Numbered from the stretch's first letter, positions 10,246-22,970 are shown. The stretch: 64,000 bases of DNA from Balaenoptera acutorostrata (GCF_949987535.1 NC_080067.1:9176001-9240000); one strand, 5' to 3'. Numbers and translations: made by a program. The notes: a model not told the origin generated them from the sequence alone.

Positions 10246-12775
10246 TTATTATTATCGTTATTTCTAAATGATAATTTCATTACAATAAAGCTTAATTGCT
10301 GTGAGTCCCCTCTCCCATGTTTCCTCTTCTTGGATTTTCTTGACCCTGGTGATTTCATATGTTTTTCAATATGAATATTGCATTTTAAATTAGAAAAATC
10401 TCAATTAAAAATGTGAAGGGAATTTCTACTTGAATTCAAATCAGGTTGAATATTTTCTTAAAAGAGGAGAGACAGAGAGAGAGAGAATCCGATTCATATA
10501 GAAAAATGCAGAAAACAAAGGAATAAAAAGAAATTATAAATAACAGAAAGCAAAAAAGTAAGATCCTTAGTACTTTGTCAGTGCCCAATAAATATTAGGT
10601 ATCACTAGTGTGAAGTATTATTATTGAAAAACTGTGCATCAACATAAATAGAGATAAGTTTTTGGAAATGCAAGGAATAATATACAAAACATTATTTTAC
10701 CAAACAACTTAACCCATTCAGCCTTAAACGGACAATGCAAGTAAAAAGTAAATAATGATGTATGGGATCCATGCAATATAATTTCTATAACTGAATAGAG
10801 TTAATGTTATATATGCATTAATCTTTAGACCTTTCAGAAAATACAATTGCTTTAGGCAACTATAGAACATGTATAAAATACATGAATCAGAGGATCTTTA
10901 CTACTTCTAAAAAGCCAAACTTATACAGGCTCTGAATTTCAATGCAGAGAAAATAGAAATTAGTTGAAGTTAAAAATTTAAAGCCCCACCTACTCAAAAA
11001 ATTTAAAAACAACTTTTGTGCTAAAGAGGAAAAAAAAGTACAATTTCAAAAATACTTAGAAAATAGTGGTGACAACACTGTGTATTTGTAACTGTTCACT
11101 GTGGTCAAAGGTATACTCAGAGGAAAATTCATATATTTTCATTTTTAAATAAAAAGGAATTTAGAAAGACAAACAGCTGTTTAATGCAGGGGCGAGGGAA
11201 GTTCGCTGAGACCCTAAATATCTTTAATCAGATAACATTCACTTTAATCAGATAATGTGTATCCTGTATCTGTCATTTTACGACTAGAAAATCATATTGG
11301 TTTCCAATGAGATTTACTTTGAAATTGTTGTATATGCTCATCATGGGTTGGCTGCAGGTCTGTGCCCTGACTCCCATTTCCAGGATGGTGAAGCAGACCT
11401 TAAGGAGAGGGATCACGGCGCAGGAAAAAGAAAGCATGGCAGAAGCCATGCAATGGTTCTTAACAGTTCTGTAAAGTGGTGGCCCATGGATCTTCTGCTC
11501 ATGTATCATGACAGAAACTGACTTCAATAGAGCATGAATGTGTAATTCAACCACGGGAAAGGACAGCAAATATTTTGAACAATAATACAATCTTACCACG
11601 GTCTTCCATCTTGGTCACAAATATTTTCTTCCTTCCCTTGTGCATGCAAAATACACTCAGTCGCTCCCTAAAGGAGACAACATGGAAGTCTCCTCCAATC
11701 AAAGTATCAGACTCAAAACCCCAGAATTCTTGTGCTAGTCTCTACCCCCATTCTGCATGTGGCTTCTTTTGATCTGGAGATTATGAACAAAAAGGAATCA
11801 GTGACAGGATAACCATAGTAAGCACAGCCTTTTGGAAAAGGAGTGAGTGGGAAGTCCACGGTAGTCACTGATCCATCCATAACAATGGTGAAAGCCCCCT
11901 AGACATGCTAACCAGGACCCTGACCCATGGCACTAGAAAATATTCCTTGAGCAAGTCCTGGTTCTGCCCCTGCAGTAGATGCCCAGTCCAATATTCTCCA
12001 TGGCTCTTGGTTCTAACTCTGGGAGGTCCTTTCCTTTCCATCTTCCCCATTGGCCACATATACATATCTTGGGGAACTGGTTCTCCTTGGGGGCTGAGAA
12101 GCTCTCTTGACCTGCTTCCTGGCTATAGAAACACGAGGATCTGAGTGCAATCTTCCTGAGGTTGGGGTGGAGGGAACAGAACATATTTTGTACAATAATA
12201 CAATGTACCACATATGCTTTACATGTGTTGAAACCTTCCATGGAAAACCAGTTCCACTGGCTTGGGGCCTTACTTGGATTCCCTTTAGAACATGTATTTC
12301 AGGTTCTAAGTTTTTTGGCTTCTTAGTGAGCTTACAACTTGCCTTAGAAAGAAGCTCTTTGGGTTAATCAGCTTACCCTCCGGTACGCCCACATAGTTAC
12401 GCTGACTTTGTGTTATTAGATCTCAGTTGAGTCAGGAGCTCCTAGGAATTTATTTCCCAATTCTGCACCTGTCCATCAAGTCAGAGGACACTGAAATGTA
12501 TCAAGATATGATGCTCTTCTTGCCTTTTGCTGCAACAGCCTTGGAATAGTCTACCTGCAATGAAAAAGGGGCTCCCATTGAGGCACCACAGTCTTTTCCT
12601 TAACTTAGTCCTAAACCTATCCCTCAAAATTAGGAAATATGAGTGACGGTTTTAGAATGAAAAAAAGATATTTCCTTCACATTACATTTTTTTCTTTAAG
12701 GTCGTTGTGAGTTGCTTCATGGTTTCATGTTTCGATTTGATTCAAAATTTACCTTTTGTTTTCAAAATAGAAATA
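10246..12775. other. Unassigned sequence
   Basis: Contains a short (GA)n tract near 10467-10486 and a small tandem repeat (tttaatcagataa, twice within 11222-11255). Overlapping frames of 60-108 codons at 11273-11599 and 11865-12367 on both strands have no recognisable domain. Some of this is probably old repeat. Confidence 0.45.
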
Positions 12776-12989
12776 CAGTTGACCAATTAAAACAAGGGGA
12801 GTTTGCAGAGATCTACGTTTACACGGATTTTTTTCGGTAGATACATACTACAGTACTACACGATCTTGTTGGTTGAATCCACAGATGCAGAACCCAGGAT
12901 GTGAAGGGCCCACTGTAAGTTATACTTGTTTTTACCATTGCTCAGAGAGCCGGCACACCCTAAACCCCAGGTTGTTCAAGACTCAACTG
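12776..12989. mobile_element. Tigger-like nonautonomous DNA transposon
   Basis: Ends are inverted: cagttgacc at 12776 and tcaactg at 12989, with a 'gttgttcaag' word inside the right end. The interior carries 'atttttttcggtagatacata' and 'ttggttgaatccacagatgcag', phrases of a pogo/Tigger nonautonomous family. A TA precedes the left end; the right-hand TA is lost. Confidence 0.6.
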
Positions 12990-13434
12990 CGTATTTATTA
13001 TGTTTTCTGATTATAAAAGTATAGCTGCTCATTTAAAAAAAAAATTAACAGTATGAAATTGACAAGCCCTGACCTGGTCACCTCACCTGCTGGGAAGTAG
13101 GAATTTCCATCTGGACACCTCACATATAGAACAGAGGCAGGTGGATACCATAATCCAAAGATGGGCCCCATGCTTGCAGCCAGCCGGTGCTTATTTAACC
13201 AAGTCCAGTTCATCACCAGCTAATCGACAACACTCAGAGATGCTGCTTTCTTAATATGAGACACAGGTATGTGCAATGTTCTGGCTTTAGAAGACCTTCC
13301 CCATTTTCTCTAGCGTGGCTCCTGTTCCCCAGAGCCTAGACTCTGTAACTGGATTTCACCTTCGGCAATAAAATTTCTCCACTCTGCACTCAATCTCTGA
13401 ACTCTTAAATTTTTATTTTTTTCAACAAAAATGT
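12990..13434. other. Unassigned sequence
   Basis: No feature recognised. Confidence 0.5.
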
Positions 13435-15030
13435 TTTTATGATCAGCTTGATAATTTTAACGTCTGCTTCCTATCATTACCAGTATACGATTTTTCCTAT
13501 TTTTCTTTTTTCATTATTTTATATGTTCTTCTTAAAATTTGAATTTGTAGGAGTATTATCCTTTTGTGAAATATGTTCCAAGCTTCTCTCCAAGTTGTTG
13601 ATTTGTTTACTGTGTTATTTTGTCATATAAAAATTAAACTTTAAAAAGTCAAAACTTCTAATTCTTTCTTTTATTATTTATGATTTTGGTGTCCCAAATT
13701 ATACAATATTTTCCTTACTTTTTGTCCCTTTTTCTTTTTTTATCAACTTGAGGGAAAAAGTTTAAAACTTGCACTTAATACATCTGTAATTCCATTTTAT
13801 TTATAAGAATGTCCACTTCATATGTGTAGCTGTAATTTTATTTGGTACAGGAAGGTTTATGATTTTTATACTTTCTCTGTCAAATATAACTTTTTTTAAT
13901 ATAAAATGACCTTTCAGGACAAGCAACTCCTTTATCTGTTGCACTGAATTCTACTTTGTCTAATATTGGCCCCTCAACATTGTTTCCTTTGGCTAGCATT
14001 CATTAAATTTATTTTTACCTGTACTTTCACGCTTAATGTCACACTTTGTGTCAGTTTTTGATGTGCATCATTGTCGGTATATAGCTGGATTTTGTTTTTG
14101 ACCCAGTAAAAAATCTTGGCTTTTCATGTGGAGATTTAATTTATGTATAATTTTTGTTACTACTTAAATATTGACTTTTAAATCTATCACCTTATTTTGT
14201 GCAATCTATTTTATGCTTTCTCATTTTTCCACTCTTTTCTTACTTTTGTTATATAAGCTATGTTTTCATATTTCATCATTTCCCAGGTATGTAAAGATAG
14301 GTTCTGATTTTAATTATATCATTGGTTATATTTAATAGTTTCAAAATAACTACTTAATCTATTTTTCTCTAATCTTCAAAAATCTTAGTGAAACAACAAA
14401 TTTTGAGTTTTTCCCCACCACTTCTTAAGTAAAAGAGTTCAGTACACCTCCTGCCCTATACCTCACTTCTCAATCTTTCTTAATATAATCTGGGGTTTTA
14501 GATGCCCATTATTATAGTTACTTTGTTTTCAGTTACTATATATCTTCAATTTTGAAAACAATTCTTGACAATTATAATTATTTAATAGCTAGTTTTTAAT
14601 AATATCATAGTACTTTATATTTATTGATACAGTTATTGGCAGTGCTTACTATATCTTGTATCCATTACCCTCTTTCCTTGAGCTTTTTGTTTCTTCACTG
14701 AGTGATTTGGAAAATATCATTATTTTTTTCCAAGAAGGACATGTGGTTGGTATATTTTAAGAACTCTTGGATCTCTGAGACTGTCTTGGCTCTGGATAAA
14801 ATCATCAAGTCAGAATGTTTTCTCCAAATTCAGTAGATATTCCTTTACTAATATCTTCCATTTAGTGTTGTAGAAGAGAAGTCTAAGGCTGTTTTTATTT
14901 TTGTTCTCAAGTAATTTTTAGGTAGAGTACCTGTTTATTATCAGCACATAACTATTTTTCATATATTATATATATATATAAAATGATATATGATGATTTT
15001 TTTTGTTAGCATGTAATAAATTCCTAATTC
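13435..15030 (-). mobile_element. Degraded L1, antisense
   Basis: Very T-rich antisense L1 text. Several phrases track the L1 endonuclease/RT region when read in reverse ('tctacttttgtctaatattgg', 'tatagctggattttgttttt', 'tcttcaatttt'). Too diverged for an open frame. The edges are soft, and T-rich DNA at 15661-15941 may be part of the same element beyond an LTR insertion. Confidence 0.5.
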
Positions 15031-15039
15031 AAAAATGGC

Positions 15040-15600
15040 GCCAGGATGTGTTAGCTATCTATTTCTGTGTAAAAAATTACCCCCAAATTTAGAAGCTTAA
15101 AACAACAAACATTTGTTATCAGTTCTGTGGGCCAGAATCCAGTAGAGGCTTAGCTGGGTAACTTTGACTCAGTGTCACTGGTGAAGTTGCAGCCTAGCTG
15201 TCATCTAGGGTTGTAGGCAGCTGAAGGCTTGCCTGAGGCAGGAGGATTTGCTTCTAAGATAGCTCCCTCATGGCTGCTGGCTGTTGACTGGAAGCCGTAG
15301 TTCCTTTCTGGGTGTCATCAGGATGCCTCAGTTCCTTACCATGGGAACCTCCATGCAGGGCATCTGACTTCCCCCAAAACAAGTGACGGGGAGGCGGGGC
15401 AGGTTGGGAGAGAGAGAGAAAACAAGAAACTGTGGTGCCTTTTATATCCTAGTCTCTAAGTCACACACTGCCATTTCCACCTTATTTTATTTATTTTTTA
15501 GAAGCACGCCACTAAATCTGGTCCCCACCGAAGGGAAAGGGAAGTAAGATCCACCTCTTGAAGGGAGGATTATAAGAGAACTTGAAGACATTTAAAAAAA
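15040..15600 (-). mobile_element. ERVL-MaLR type LTR, antisense
   Basis: Opens with the antisense of a MaLR 3' end ('ttagctatctatttctgtgtaaaaaattac', 'agaagcttaaaacaac') and continues through 'cagttctgtgggccagaatc', 'ggttgcag', 'cctttctgggtgtc' and 'tagtctctaagtcacacac'. A solitary, old LTR; the subfamily is uncertain. Confidence 0.6.
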
Positions 15601-15648
15601 AAAATTACCACACAGAATAAGCCAGTTGTGGGTACGGTTTCAGTGATT

Positions 15649-15660
15649 CCCCCCCCCCCC
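15649..15660 (+). repeat. Poly-C run
   Basis: Twelve consecutive C bases. A likely sequencing or assembly weak point. Confidence 0.9.
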
Positions 15661-15941
15661 GAAAATTATTAGTCTATGATTTCTGATTTTTATTTAGTTT
15701 GTAATTTTCTTTTTCACTAATATCTTTGGCATTTTCTTCCATTGTATTTCTTTAGCTTTTCTTCATGAATTCTAATTATTCTACAGTATTTCATTCAGCT
15801 TTCTATTCTGTATAGTTATATCTCTTTTGTAACTTTCACATCTGTGTTTTTTTCCTTTGCACTCTGGTAAAGGATTCCAAGTTTGTACTTGACATCAATT
15901 CTGCTCCTTTTGACCTACAACAGCATTTTAAATCATGCTGT

Positions 15942-16042
15942 TGTTACCAACCAGGGTTCTTGGCCTCCTTAATCAATAGAAATTGATCAGAGACCAGACA
16001 AGAAATTCAGGCAAGGCTTTATTGGGACCCCTGCTGAAGCAG
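15942..16042 (-). mobile_element. ERV LTR, 3' part (R/U5 side), antisense
   Basis: On the minus strand this segment contains the polyadenylation signal AATAAA (complement at 16018-16023) and ends ...GGTAACA, the expected CA terminus at 15942. It is separated from the rest of the LTR (16838-17211) by a nested L1. Confidence 0.6.
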
Positions 16043-16837
16043 GAGGGTGTGGAGAAAAGGGAACCCTCTTGCACTGTTGATGGGAATGTAAATTGATACG
16101 GCCACTATGGAGAACAGTATGGAGGTTCCTTAAAAAACTAAAAATAGAAGTACCATACGACCCAGCAATCCCACTACTGGGCATATACCCTGAGAAAACC
16201 ATAATTCAAAAAGAGTCATGTACCACAATGTTCATTGCAGCTCTATTTACAATAGCCAGGACATGGAAGCAACCTAAGTGTCCATCAACAGATGAATGGA
16301 TAAAGAAGATGTGGCACATATATACAATGGAATATTACACAGCCATAAAAAGGAATGAAATTGAGTTATTTGTAGTGAGGTGGATGAACCTAGAGTCTGT
16401 CATACAGAGTGAAGTACGTCAGAAAGAGAAAAACAAATACCATATGCTAACACATATATATGGAACCTTAAAAAAAGAAAGGGTTCTGACAAACCTAGGA
16501 GCAAGACAGGAATAAAGATACAGACGTAGAGAATGGAGTTGAGGACACAGGGAGGGGAAAGGGTAAGCTGGGATGAAGTGAGAGAGTGGCATGGACATAT
16601 ATACACTACCAAATGTAAAATAGATAGCTAGTGGGAAGCAGCCGCATAGCACAGGGAGATCAGCTCGGTGCTGTGTGACCACCTAGAGGGGTGGGATAGG
16701 GAGGGTGGGACGGAGACGCAAGTGGGAGGGGATATGGGGATATATGTATACATATAGCTGATTCACTTTGTTATAAAGCAGAAACTAACACACCATTGAA
16801 AAGCAATTATAATCCAATAAAGATATTAAAAAAAAAA
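16043..16837 (+). mobile_element. 5'-truncated L1 nested in an LTR
   Basis: Starts abruptly within ORF2 ('ggtgtggagaaaagggaaccc'), keeps the ORF2 C-terminal frame at 16093-16515, the 3' UTR, a polyadenylation signal 'ccaataaagatatt' and a poly-A tail ending at 16837. Close to the L1 at 37709-39594 in sequence, so fairly young. I could not settle the target-site duplication. Confidence 0.95.
16093..16515 (+). pseudogene. L1 ORF2 C-terminal fragment
   Basis: About 140 codons with the family words [23 protein letters not shown] and KKMWHIYTMEYYTAIKRNEIE. Endonuclease and RT domains are missing because of 5' truncation. The frame itself is undisturbed to the stop, which also argues for a recent insertion. 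Confidence 0.92.
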
Positions 16838-17211
16838 GAGAGAACAAACAACAGGTTTCCATCTTGCTTGCTCCCTGAGGAGGGGCGAGCTGGTTCCTTA
16901 TATGGGGTGAGCGTAGGGGCGGGTCCAGGGGTCGGGCCAGAGGGGTGGCTGAGGTGGTGCTGAGTTCAGGGGGCATGCACAGTACCCTGCTTTTGCTCCC
17001 AACACCCTACTTTTGCTCCCGGCTCTTCAGAAGTTGCAGTTGGGTTTTGGTCTTTTTGTATCTTGTTGTCCATAATTTGCCCCAGCTGCATATGCATGCA
17101 GTTAATTTTAGTCCCTTATAGTTTCTTTGTATTTTGTTGATTGAGGAGACGTTTGCCCAGGTGCAAGCACTGCAGCAAAGGGTCCCAGGTCCCAGGCCCC
17201 AGCCTGTCTCA
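16838..17211 (-). mobile_element. ERV LTR, 5' part (U3 side), antisense
   Basis: Continues the LTR of 15942-16042 past the nested L1. Read on the minus strand it begins TGAGACAGGCTGGGG at 17211, giving the TG...CA ends expected of an LTR. Total LTR length without the L1 is about 475 bases. GC-rich U3 with repeats 'ccctgcttttgctccc'/'ccctacttttgctccc'. No clean flanking duplication (gctgt versus ctatt). Confidence 0.55.
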
Positions 17212-18299
17212 CTATTATTTTCTTAATTTATCTTCAGTCCTTCCACATCTATTTTTAGGTCTTAATATTGCCTTTTCATGACAACTTGTTGGCTTTCTTC
17301 CTCGGCTATTCTCACCATACACATTTCACCTCCTCCTCATTGAAGTAATTTTTCCTTGTATCAGTTGAAGATGCCAAAGAGTTTCATGAAATTTTCTTCT
17401 GAACTAGCAGTTGATAATTTTCATAATTAGACTCCTCCTCTGAACTTTCCATATTGGCGTTATTTCTTCATAGGCTTAACGGTCCTTTCTTTTCACTTTT
17501 GTTATAACCTTGGCATATGTCAACAAACAAGATGTGTGGCTTCCCTTAGTTCTGTCCACTTGCATAATGGTGACATTTTTTACTTATGACAGCTAGAGGG
17601 CCAGTTGATGAGTTTACTCCAAGTTCAATACCTACCTTCTAGAAGGCACCCATCTGTTGCAGCTCTGCCTTATTGAGATGCATCTATTATTGCTATTCTC
17701 TGGCTTTATGATGCTGTCAACAGGCAGAAATCCCTAAATATACATATGTACTCATTGATACACGTTTCCCAGCATTCTGCTTATCTCTGTGTTCCTGACT
17801 TAGAGAGTTTGTTTTGGGGGCTACATCCTTTCCTAGGATTAGAGGCATTACCACCAGCATCCCGTTTGTTTTATCTGTTTTCATTCTGGGTATAGCTGTC
17901 TCTGTAGTGGTGTAAAATATGTGGTATTGAAGAAAAAGACTGAGCATCCTTCAGAGGCAACATCTCTAGTGCAAAGAACAGCTTCTAATTTTCTGCTTGC
18001 TGAAGATCTTGGATTCTGAGGAGACAGACAGTGGGAGAACATACAGTGTCCTTTTTTTCCCCAAGTGGTTCTGTTTCACAGGGGTGACAGGCATTTCATG
18101 ACATGAAACTTAAATAGTTTCGTTTTTGCTCAGTCTTTTTGTCTTATAGTTAGCATTGAGTCCTTTCAGATTCTTGCATTAAATTGCTCATAAATCAAAG
18201 TTTTTAGAATTGCTGTGAATTTTTGTTGTTTTCTGGTCTTTACCATTATTTTCATTGAAAATTAGATGAAGTTTTATTGTGGTGACCAGCCAGGATGGC
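17212..18299. other. Unassigned T-rich sequence
   Basis: Possibly the continuation of the degraded antisense L1 left of the LTR, but I see no diagnostic phrase. Confidence 0.4.
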
Positions 18300-18700
18300 A
18301 TTTTAACCTGGAAATTTCTCTTGGTACTATTTACATTAGCAAAAAGGAAATACTTTGAATGCTCAGCAATAGGGAATAAACAAACAAAAATAAATTATGT
18401 CATATGTCTGTGAAAGAACACTTTGTAGTCTTCAGAAATCATATTGTTGAAGCACATGAAATGGCATAGGGAAATGCCCACAACTTATCATTTGGTAAAA
18501 AAAAAATACAAAACAGTATATACAATGTGATTCCAATTTCATATAACAGCAAAAAAAGGAAAATAAAAAGACAAGAAAGATCTATAATATAACATTCACA
18601 GAGGTTCTCCAGACAGTAGAATTCCGGGTAACTTCTATGCTTTATTTTGAAGGTGTTTTCTTTATTTTAAAATTTTCTGTTAAAATATGTATCACTTATT
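18300..18700 (+). mobile_element. Old L1 ORF2-end/3' UTR fragment
   Basis: Matches the L1 C-terminal text in order: 'atgctcagcaatagggaataaa', 'aaataaattatgtcatatg', 'gaaatcatattgttgaag', 'aacagtatatacaatgtgattcca'. Highly diverged. Confidence 0.5.
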
Positions 18701-19092
18701 AAACTAAGGAGAACAGTTTTTCAATTAGCAGTTTATAACTACAAGTTAAGTTATTTGCAAAGGTGTTATCTTTAAGGATTAATATTATATACATGGTGGT
18801 TTTGGGGTGGGAAGGGAAATGTATTCTCAGGTATAGAAAAAAATTTCTCTTAATAGCAGATATGTGAGAACCACAGTGTTCTATGTTTAATGTAACACTC
18901 ACTAGGCATGGATTTATTGTCCTTCAAAGTAATTGATATATAAATATTACAACATATGTGTGTACACACACACACACACACACACAGACATGTGTGTGTG
19001 TCTTCTAAAATTGATTGAAGATATCTGATGGCCACTTTAATAGGATGCTGGTACCTTTCATCCATGAGAGGACAATAAGGAGGATTAATCTA
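18701..19092. repeat. Unassigned stretch with palindromic (CA)n
   Basis: Mostly unassigned. It contains a (CA)n tract at 18964-18986 flanked by tgtgtgtac on the left and tgtgtgtgtg on the right, so the microsatellite can fold into a hairpin. Confidence 0.8.
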
Positions 19093-19277
19093 TGGCCCAG
19101 TGGTTCTCAAAGTGTCATCCCTGGGCCATCAGCCTCAGCATCACTTGGGCTCATGTTACAAATGCAAATCCTCAAGCGTCCCCTCAGGACTAGACCTACT
19201 GAGTCAGCAATTCAAACCTGTGTTTCGAGAAACCCTCCAGATGATTCTGATATATACACATTTGAAAGTCACAGCTA
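19093..19277 (-). mobile_element. MER5A-type hAT nonautonomous transposon
   Basis: Starts 'cccagtggttctcaaagtg' (the MER5 end), with 'cagcatcacttgggctcatgttaca' and 'tgattctgatatat' further on, in the order of the reverse-complement MER5A consensus. Frames over it are not genes. Confidence 0.8.
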
Positions 19278-20079
19278 TGGACGTTAATTAATGTCCTTGG
19301 AAGTGGGCATTATCAAACAGACGGAAGCCTTTTATAGGTATGGTCATGAAGAACCAAAAGCACTCTGAGAGGCAGAAGCGTCTCTGATACCCAGCTGGAT
19401 AACTGTTCAGAAGACATGATCTATCACAAGTGTCTGATTGAAAAATAGGAAAGTGAGAACTTGATCTTATTTCTTCTGTGGCTCTGGTGTTCCACATCTA
19501 TTTATTGTGGAAAATAACAAATAAAAATATCGTGTATACTCTAAACTTCTTGTGAACACATCAGTTTAACTTGTACACCATTATTATGTGAGAATTGGCA
19601 GAGGTCCAGAAATAGGCTACCCTGTGGTTCGGTGGAAATGATTTGCCATCTCTCCACCCCGGGGATGCTGATGTCGGGTGCTGATGTTGATGAGCCATGT
19701 CTAAGGTCATCTGTTGGACCACAGCGCATAGTGGTGACAATTTGGGAGTAAAGACTGAAGGTCCTAGAGCTCAGAGACCTGGAATCAGGCTGGCCTTTCC
19801 TAGTCTTTCTTTTCATACATGGTTGACATGATGGAGGGGCCTGGGTCACCTTTCTGGGGAAGCCAGACTGAGAGGATTTGACACATCTGCTGTAGACTTT
19901 TAGGAAAGAGCTTTCTTCCACTTCCTTACTTGTGGTGTCCTTTGCTGGCAAGTGGGCTGGTAATGACATATGTGATGGGGATATGGTAAGGGTGTAGGTC
20001 CAGGTGAATGGGACCAGGCAGGGCACTTGCCTTGGACTGACAGGTAGACCAGGTACCGGGAGTCCTTTTCTTCTTAGTA
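19278..20079. other. Unassigned sequence with a 185-codon chance frame
   Basis: The minus-strand frame 19541-20098 runs 185 codons but starts inside the transposon end at 20080 (its NLATL residues come from the inverted repeat). It shows no domain, signal peptide or family word that I recognise. I do not call it a gene. Confidence 0.5.
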
Positions 20080-20466
20080 GGGTTGCCAGATTTAGCAAAA
20101 ACCAAACAAAACCAACAAAAACACCCGGTGCCCAGTTAAATTTGAATGTTGGATAAACAACAAATAATTTTTAGTATAAATATGTTCTATGCAATATTTG
20201 GGACTTACTGTATAGTATATTGTATGCATTATTTTGGTACAAAACATTTAATATGTATAATATTTAGTATGTTATTGTAGTACAGTTAATATTTCATTAT
20301 ATTGTATGTCTATATGTCTTTTCTCACTCCGTGGATCTTTTGGGGGTTATGGATTATACTTTATATCTCTAGCATGCAGTATTTGGGACACGCTTACTCT
20401 AAAAGATGATCTGTGTATCTAAAATTCAAATGTAACTGGGTGTCCTATATTTTATCTGGCAACCCT
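20080..20466. mobile_element. Palindromic nonautonomous DNA transposon
   Basis: The ends are inverted repeats: gggttgccagatttagca at the left and the complement of tatctggcaaccct at the right. The pairing continues inward for about 100 bases ('cccagttaaatttgaat' against the complement of 'attcaaatgtaactggg', 'cccaaatattg' type words). The centre is an AT-rich loop that has diverged. Resembles a MER53-like palindromic family; the name is not certain. Confidence 0.75.
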
Positions 20467-22119
20467 CCTAGGTAAACTTGGCTAGATAGGAGACTCCATT
20501 AGGATTTGGGACAAAAGCCCTACGAGGAAAACAAAGCTTTTGCCTGAATGTTACCCTCCTTCAAGAAGCTGCTGTGAATTTGGGTGTCAGTGTTCCTGTA
20601 CCCCATCCCGACACCATCTCAATACAACTCACAAAGAGTGGCTATATACCTGACTGGCTATGTATTTAAGTCATTTTTATTTCCTTGAGTAATTTCAAAT
20701 TTCTCAAGGATGTTAAAAAGGGGTAGTGGGGGCAGTGTGGGGGGAGCATGGTCCTTTGTCATGACCCATGATTAATTTCTTTTGAGAAATGTGTTTTCCT
20801 CGTTCACTCACAGCAGAAAACACCATCTCATTTCCTCTGAGTATGATTTCCAAACAGAAGTAACAGCACTACTGATCAATAGGTCCGTCTCTAGGACCAG
20901 CAGCCACATTCAACCAGGAGCTCAGAAAAACAGTTGTGATTCATACTTGGTTTTCACATTCCTGTCTCAACAGCAGTTTAGGAGACCAATTTTGTTACCA
21001 AAATTTTTTTTTCAATAGGAGGAAAGGCCATTTTCTAAAATAGCCAAGTCTGAAGCTCATCCAAGAAGGTTAAAGGAATTTACTTCGTGTCCTCCAACTT
21101 GGTCTGTTTGTCAGTTTGGGAGCAGGGTTCTGTGCAAAGGCTTTGTGTGCTGCTGGCTTTCAGCTGGGGAAGTTGTGTATGAGCTACCGCTCCTCTCCCA
21201 GGTGAGAACAGGTGTACACCACTTAAAATTTCCCGTGGATCTGATTGCATCATTTGTTATATTATCCAACATAATGACATGAAATACGTAAATAATAAAA
21301 TGCCAGTTGCCAGCTGAAAATTTAAAGTGGCAGGTCCTCTTTCTTCCGTGGGAGAGGATGCTGTCAGTTGATGGAGCTTTCACCGCTGAAAAATGATGAC
21401 CAAGCTGAAGGGAGCCACAGGGGAAAGCTTGCTCCTCCGGCTGATGAAGCGAGTACAAAAAGGAACAGCAGGGCATCACCCCTTCTCCACTCTATGCGAC
21501 TGCCATATCTTCCCACAGTTATCAGGTGCTTGACAAAGCAGGTTAGCTTGGAGCAGCGTTTAAATCATAAGACAATGGAAGGGGTGTGTTCAAAGGTCAA
21601 ATGCTCCAGTTTCCACTGTATGTACATATATATATATATATAGTCACTCTTGCTTGTCTTTTTATCCAAGTGTCAACTTGATGCGGTAAATGTTTGTGTT
21701 GGGTAGAATCCACAGCACAAATGCAAAGCAGAATAGCTTGATTAAAGATTTCCCATGGATTTGGAAACTCAAGGCAAAACTCTCCCAACCTTTCCACATA
21801 CAGTTTGTCTCATTACCTAGGTTCCTTAAAATCCAAGAATATTCCGCTAGACTTGAGCAACGTTGTCAGCAGGTTTCCATCCACATCATAAACAAAAGGA
21901 ACTACAATTTTTTATTCAGTTGGATTCAACACCAGTGCACCGACCACCCATTCTGGAAGCTTTGTGTGAGGTGCAAGGAATTTAATAGTGAGTAAAATAT
22001 GGTTTCTGCTCCCAAGGCCCTCATGGTCTTGTGGATAATTTTTAATAGGAATTCAGGGTTTCATCTATAAGTCATTTGCAACGAAGAGATGAATCATAAA
22101 GAAGCCTTCATGGAAGGAG
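20467..22119. other. Unassigned sequence
   Basis: Contains a short (TA)n at 21628-21642. Frames of up to 122 codons (21111-21479 minus, 21690-21995 plus) have no recognised domain. No repeat family recognised. Confidence 0.45.
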
Positions 22120-22231
22120 AATTCTTTACCTCTAAATTCCTTTTTAAAAAACACAAAGGTGTAGTTTTTAGCTAGTGTTCTTTAGCCATTGCTGCACAAG
22201 TAACCATTGAAGACTAACTTACCAAATGTCT
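22120..22231 (+). repeat. Local direct repeat, copy 1
   Basis: About 111 bases ('aattctttacctctaaattcc' to 'cttaccaaatgtct') that recur at 22989-23099 with roughly nine-tenths identity by eye. Confidence 0.9.
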
Positions 22232-22970
22232 CTAGATAGTGAGTGACACTAGGACAAGAGTTGTAAAGGATAAACAAGTTGATGGGCTATGAGAAGAAAT
22301 AACCCATGGACAAACTGACATTTGTCCTAACCAATATGGTTGGGCTTCTAGTTCTGCGCCGACAAGGACGGGATAAACAAAGTATATTCTGGAGGCCTCA
22401 CAGGAGACATAAACAGTGTGGTGAAGGACTTAACAGGGGATCTGGCTCTGGAACATTGCTGGTGTGTTGGGTAAGGAATGGATGCCAGCACCGTACACAG
22501 CTATGCGACTTGCCAGCTCCAAGTATTACTGCTTATGAATTAAGAATGCATTTTGATGGTACTCTGCTAATTTGCCTAGAGGAAGGAGAGTGAGAGCTAT
22601 AGGAACAGAAAAATCTCCCAGACGGGTTAGACACTGGTGACCGCAATGCTAGGTAAGTTGCAATTCTGCATGGATATGGTAGGAGCAAACATTATGTACT
22701 TATAGTGTGACTCTTTGGGGCAATGTTTTGGATGGTATACTGACTGTAACTATTTTGACTTAAAATATGTCATTTGCAACAAAAGTGAAAATGAGTTTTT
22801 GAGATATTATTCAGAACTATGCTGGTGTTTTATGTTTGCTTTTGGTTTCATATATGTTAGCTTCCCTTCTATGCTTTGTCTGTACTCTTCCCTTGCCTCC
22901 AGTTTCAATTTGTTTTCTCTTAGCCATGGGAGTGAAAATATATTGCAAACTGATGATGGCTTAAAAGTGT
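22232..22970. other. Unassigned segment between two direct repeats
   Basis: About 740 bases bounded by the 111-base direct repeats. Frames of 95 (22306-22593) and 85 codons (22715-22972) are open on the plus strand but unrecognised. Confidence 0.45.

Noticed and set aside
18964..18995. (CA)n with flanking (TG)n, considered as a CRISPR-like or regulatory array
   Set aside because: It is a simple dinucleotide microsatellite with a mirror flank; no spacer structure exists.
19541..20098. 185-codon minus-strand open frame
   Set aside because: Its start lies within the inverted repeat of a DNA transposon and the rest has no recognisable domain or motif.
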